This document shows positions 62,714-64,000 of a stretch of 64,000 bases of DNA, piece after piece. Position numbers and translations under genes: made by a program. Every line of letters starts with the position of its first letter. Within the stretch, counting starts at the first letter, position 1. Below the pieces are notes generated by a model. It worked only from the letters and a program-made list of their open reading frames with translations, was not told the origin of the DNA and did no database searches. Origin of the DNA: UBA2396 sp038042175 (GTDB taxonomy: Bacteria > Planctomycetota > Phycisphaerae > Phycisphaerales > UBA1924); the NCBI GenBank assembly GCA_964358855.1, contig CAYHQQ010000004.1:1-64000 (forward strand), read 5' to 3'.

Positions 62714-63145
62714 TCATGGAAAGCGTCGCTTCGCGAGCGCCGCCAGAATGGCGTCGGCCATGCGTTGCTCAAACTCCGCCCGGTTTGCATCATGCTGCTC
62801 ACCGTTAGCAGGGAGACGCCATGGCCCGGAGGACGCGACCTGCACCTCCACACCACCGAGCGAAGGTTCAATGGCGATGATGAGGGCGCGAAGCAGGTGA
62901 GAGGCGCTGAGGCGTGTGCGGGTCGCCACGCGAAGCCGGTCTACCAGCACATCGAGCACTTCGGCTGTGTGCTCGGTGAGGACGACTTCACGTTTCACGG
63001 GATGGGCCCGCCGTCGGGCCTTCGGTGAGTCGGTCGCGTCACGGTCGCCAGCAGGCACCGGCTCGACGGCTCGCGAGACCGCCGACGCATCGAGCAGCCT
63101 CGCAATGGAGCTTGTCGGCGGTGGGGTGGCTAGAGGTTTAGGCAT
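62714..63145 (-). CDS. Small protein coupled to ParA
   Basis: 143 residues. A Pro/Ala-rich start is followed by KREVVLTEHTAEVLDVLVDR and LRVATRTRLSASHLLRALII, which reads like a ribbon-helix-helix type DNA-binding region (strand, then two helices). The start overlaps the ParA stop by 8 bases. In many plasmids the gene behind parA encodes the centromere-binding partner; here the larger ParB is 17 kb away, so this may be a second adaptor or regulator. The DNA-binding assignment is tentative. Confidence 0.65.
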   Translation of the reverse strand: MPKPLATPPPTSSIARLLDASAVSRAVEPVPAGDRDATDSPKARRRAHPVKREVVLTEHTAEVLDVLVDRLRVATRTRLSASHLLRALIIAIEPSLGGVEVQVASSGPWRLPANGEQHDANRAEFEQRMADAILAALAKRRFP

Positions 63146-64000
63146 GGTTTGGATTCACCTCCAGGAGTTCGTCGGCCATCGTCAACAGTGCTTTGGTGTT
63201 CCAGCCCGGAGGATCGCCGAGTGTCCCACCGAGGAACTGGTCACGGTGCGTCACCCGGTGCTCAACTTCGTCGGCGAGTCTGCGGAACTGCCGGGCTACG
63301 AACAGACGGTCGGCGTCCTCATGGTCAAACACCGTTTTGCCGAGGCCCGACATCGTCGGCACCACCACCGCCTGACTGACGGCCGTGCGAAAGCGCCTGC
63401 CGGGCATCAGCGACTGCACCAGGTCATCGAGTTGCCCGCGAAGTCTGTGCGTGCGGCCATCGACATTGGTGAACACAACGCCGAGCACTTCGAGTTCCGG
63501 GTTCCGGCGGGCGCGAACGTCCGCGATGTCGTGGCAGGCTTCGCTCAGGCCAGCCAATGAGAGCGGGTGCGGAAAGGCTGAGAGCAGGAACCACTCCGCC
63601 GCGGAGTAGGCGGCCACGGTCGTGATCGCCCCGGCCGAGGGCGGTGTGTCCAGAATGATGAAGTCGTACATGTGCCGGGCCAGCGTGAGGGCTCGATCGA
63701 GCACCCGTGTGCGATCGACGAACTTGGAAAGCATCGAGTCCAAATCCGCGAGCTGCGGGCGGGCCGGGAGCAGGTGCATCCGTTCGGGAAGACCTTCCGT
63801 CACCACAAGCGATTCCACGGGCTCATCGCTCGTGAGCAGTTCCAGGGCCCCCGCGTAGGCGTTCTCCGGCACGCCGAGGTGCTTCGTGGAACCCGCGGAG
63901 GGGTCAAGGTCCATGAGCAGACTGGTGTGCCCACGCATCGCCAGGGCGGCGGCCAGATGCACCGCGACCGTCGTCTTGCCGACTCCACCCTTTTGATTGC
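63138..64000 (-). CDS. parA: ParA-type partition ATPase, 5' end beyond window
   Basis: 287 codons present. At the right edge the frame reads NQKGGVGKTTVAVHLAAALA, the deviant Walker A of ParA/MinD ATPases; the very N-terminus is outside. Then SLLMDLDPSAGSTKHLG (Walker A'), FIILDTPPSAGAITTVAAYS (Walker B) and a C-terminal half of usual size. It drives segregation of the element with its ParB-like partner. Co-translated with the small gene downstream (8-base overlap). Confidence 0.9.
   Translation of the reverse strand, partial: NQKGGVGKTTVAVHLAAALAMRGHTSLLMDLDPSAGSTKHLGVPENAYAGALELLTSDEPVESLVVTEGLPERMHLLPARPQLADLDSMLSKFVDRTRVLDRALTLARHMYDFIILDTPPSAGAITTVAAYSAAEWFLLSAFPHPLSLAGLSEACHDIADVRARRNPELEVLGVVFTNVDGRTHRLRGQLDDLVQSLMPGRRFRTAVSQAVVVPTMSGLGKTVFDHEDADRLFVARQFRRLADEVEHRVTHRDQFLGGTLGDPPGWNTKALLTMADELLEVNPNHA

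Larger units (their letters stand above)
36612..64000. mobile_element. Element C: defence-gene remnants plus mobilisable/conjugative backbone (right end beyond window)
   Basis: Starts with the same core and conserved frame as islands A and B. It carries truncated helicase/ATPase genes, a toxin-antitoxin locus, ParB and ParA, ArdA, MobF relaxase, VirD4-type coupling protein, DUF932 protein and a tyrosine recombinase. Whether everything to the right edge is one element, or a second element inserted near 41.4 kb, cannot be decided here. No mating-pair (T4SS) genes are seen. Confidence 0.45.

Noticed and set aside
41416..64000. Mating-pair (T4SS) genes such as VirB4
   Set aside because: None found; transfer genes here are limited to relaxase and coupling protein plus unknowns.

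Overview
The window is high-GC, densely coded bacterial DNA. Several traits suggest a planctomycete, possibly of the Phycisphaerae type: a BlaI/MecI repressor paired with an M56 peptidase, DUF932 and MobF accessory modules, and many proteins with the heavy-metal-binding YHS-like motif. This assignment is inferred from gene content only.

Left edge to 2.6 kb (minus strand): an M56 (BlaR1/MecR1-type) metallopeptidase running off the left end, its BlaI-type repressor with a readable operator inside the promoter spacer, and a tRNA-Leu(TAA). The 5' half of this tRNA is the integration target of the window. Its 35-38 bp sequence, beginning exactly at the anticodon loop, recurs in direct orientation at 17.79 kb and 36.61 kb and divides the window into three tandem islands. 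Each island begins with the tRNA-derived core and a conserved ~55-codon frame. Islands A and B each end with a conserved ~95 bp module led by a GCAGCGGA-N7-TCCGCTGC hairpin that resembles an anticodon arm.

Island A (2.6-17.8 kb) is a copper-type detoxification operon: exported Cys/His-rich protein, YHS-domain protein, TolC-type outer-membrane lipoprotein, CusB-like adaptor with three metal-binding modules, CusA-like RND pump, cation P2-type ATPase, a PD-(D/E)XK-like protein, a membrane protein and a CopA-type P1B ATPase. Island B (17.8-36.6 kb) holds two further tripartite RND systems of the CzcCBA kind. One is associated with a nine-cysteine module present three times in two adjacent proteins. 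The other is followed by small metal-binding or membrane proteins and a ZntA/CadA-type ATPase. Neither island carries a recognisable integrase.

Element C (36.6 kb to the right edge) starts with fragments of what look like defence genes: the C-terminal part of an SNF2-type helicase with a DUF3883-like end, and a UvrD-type helicase fused out of frame to the tail of an SMC/AAA ATPase. It continues with a HigB/HigA-ImmA type toxin-antitoxin locus under a perfect 25 bp operator, ParB, antirestriction protein ArdA, a MobF relaxase with a degenerate helicase Walker A, a VirD4-type coupling protein, DUF932, a tyrosine recombinase and, at the right edge, ParA. This is the maintenance and DNA-processing half of a mobilisable or conjugative element; no mating-pair genes are seen. 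Several of its intergenic regions contain long perfect inverted repeats that read as multi-stem RNA structures, including a 1.6 kb gene-free stretch at 61.1-62.7 kb.

The most unusual features are the tRNA-Leu island array with its chimeric tRNA, the triplicated Cys module, the truncated defence genes and the structured intergenic regions of element C.
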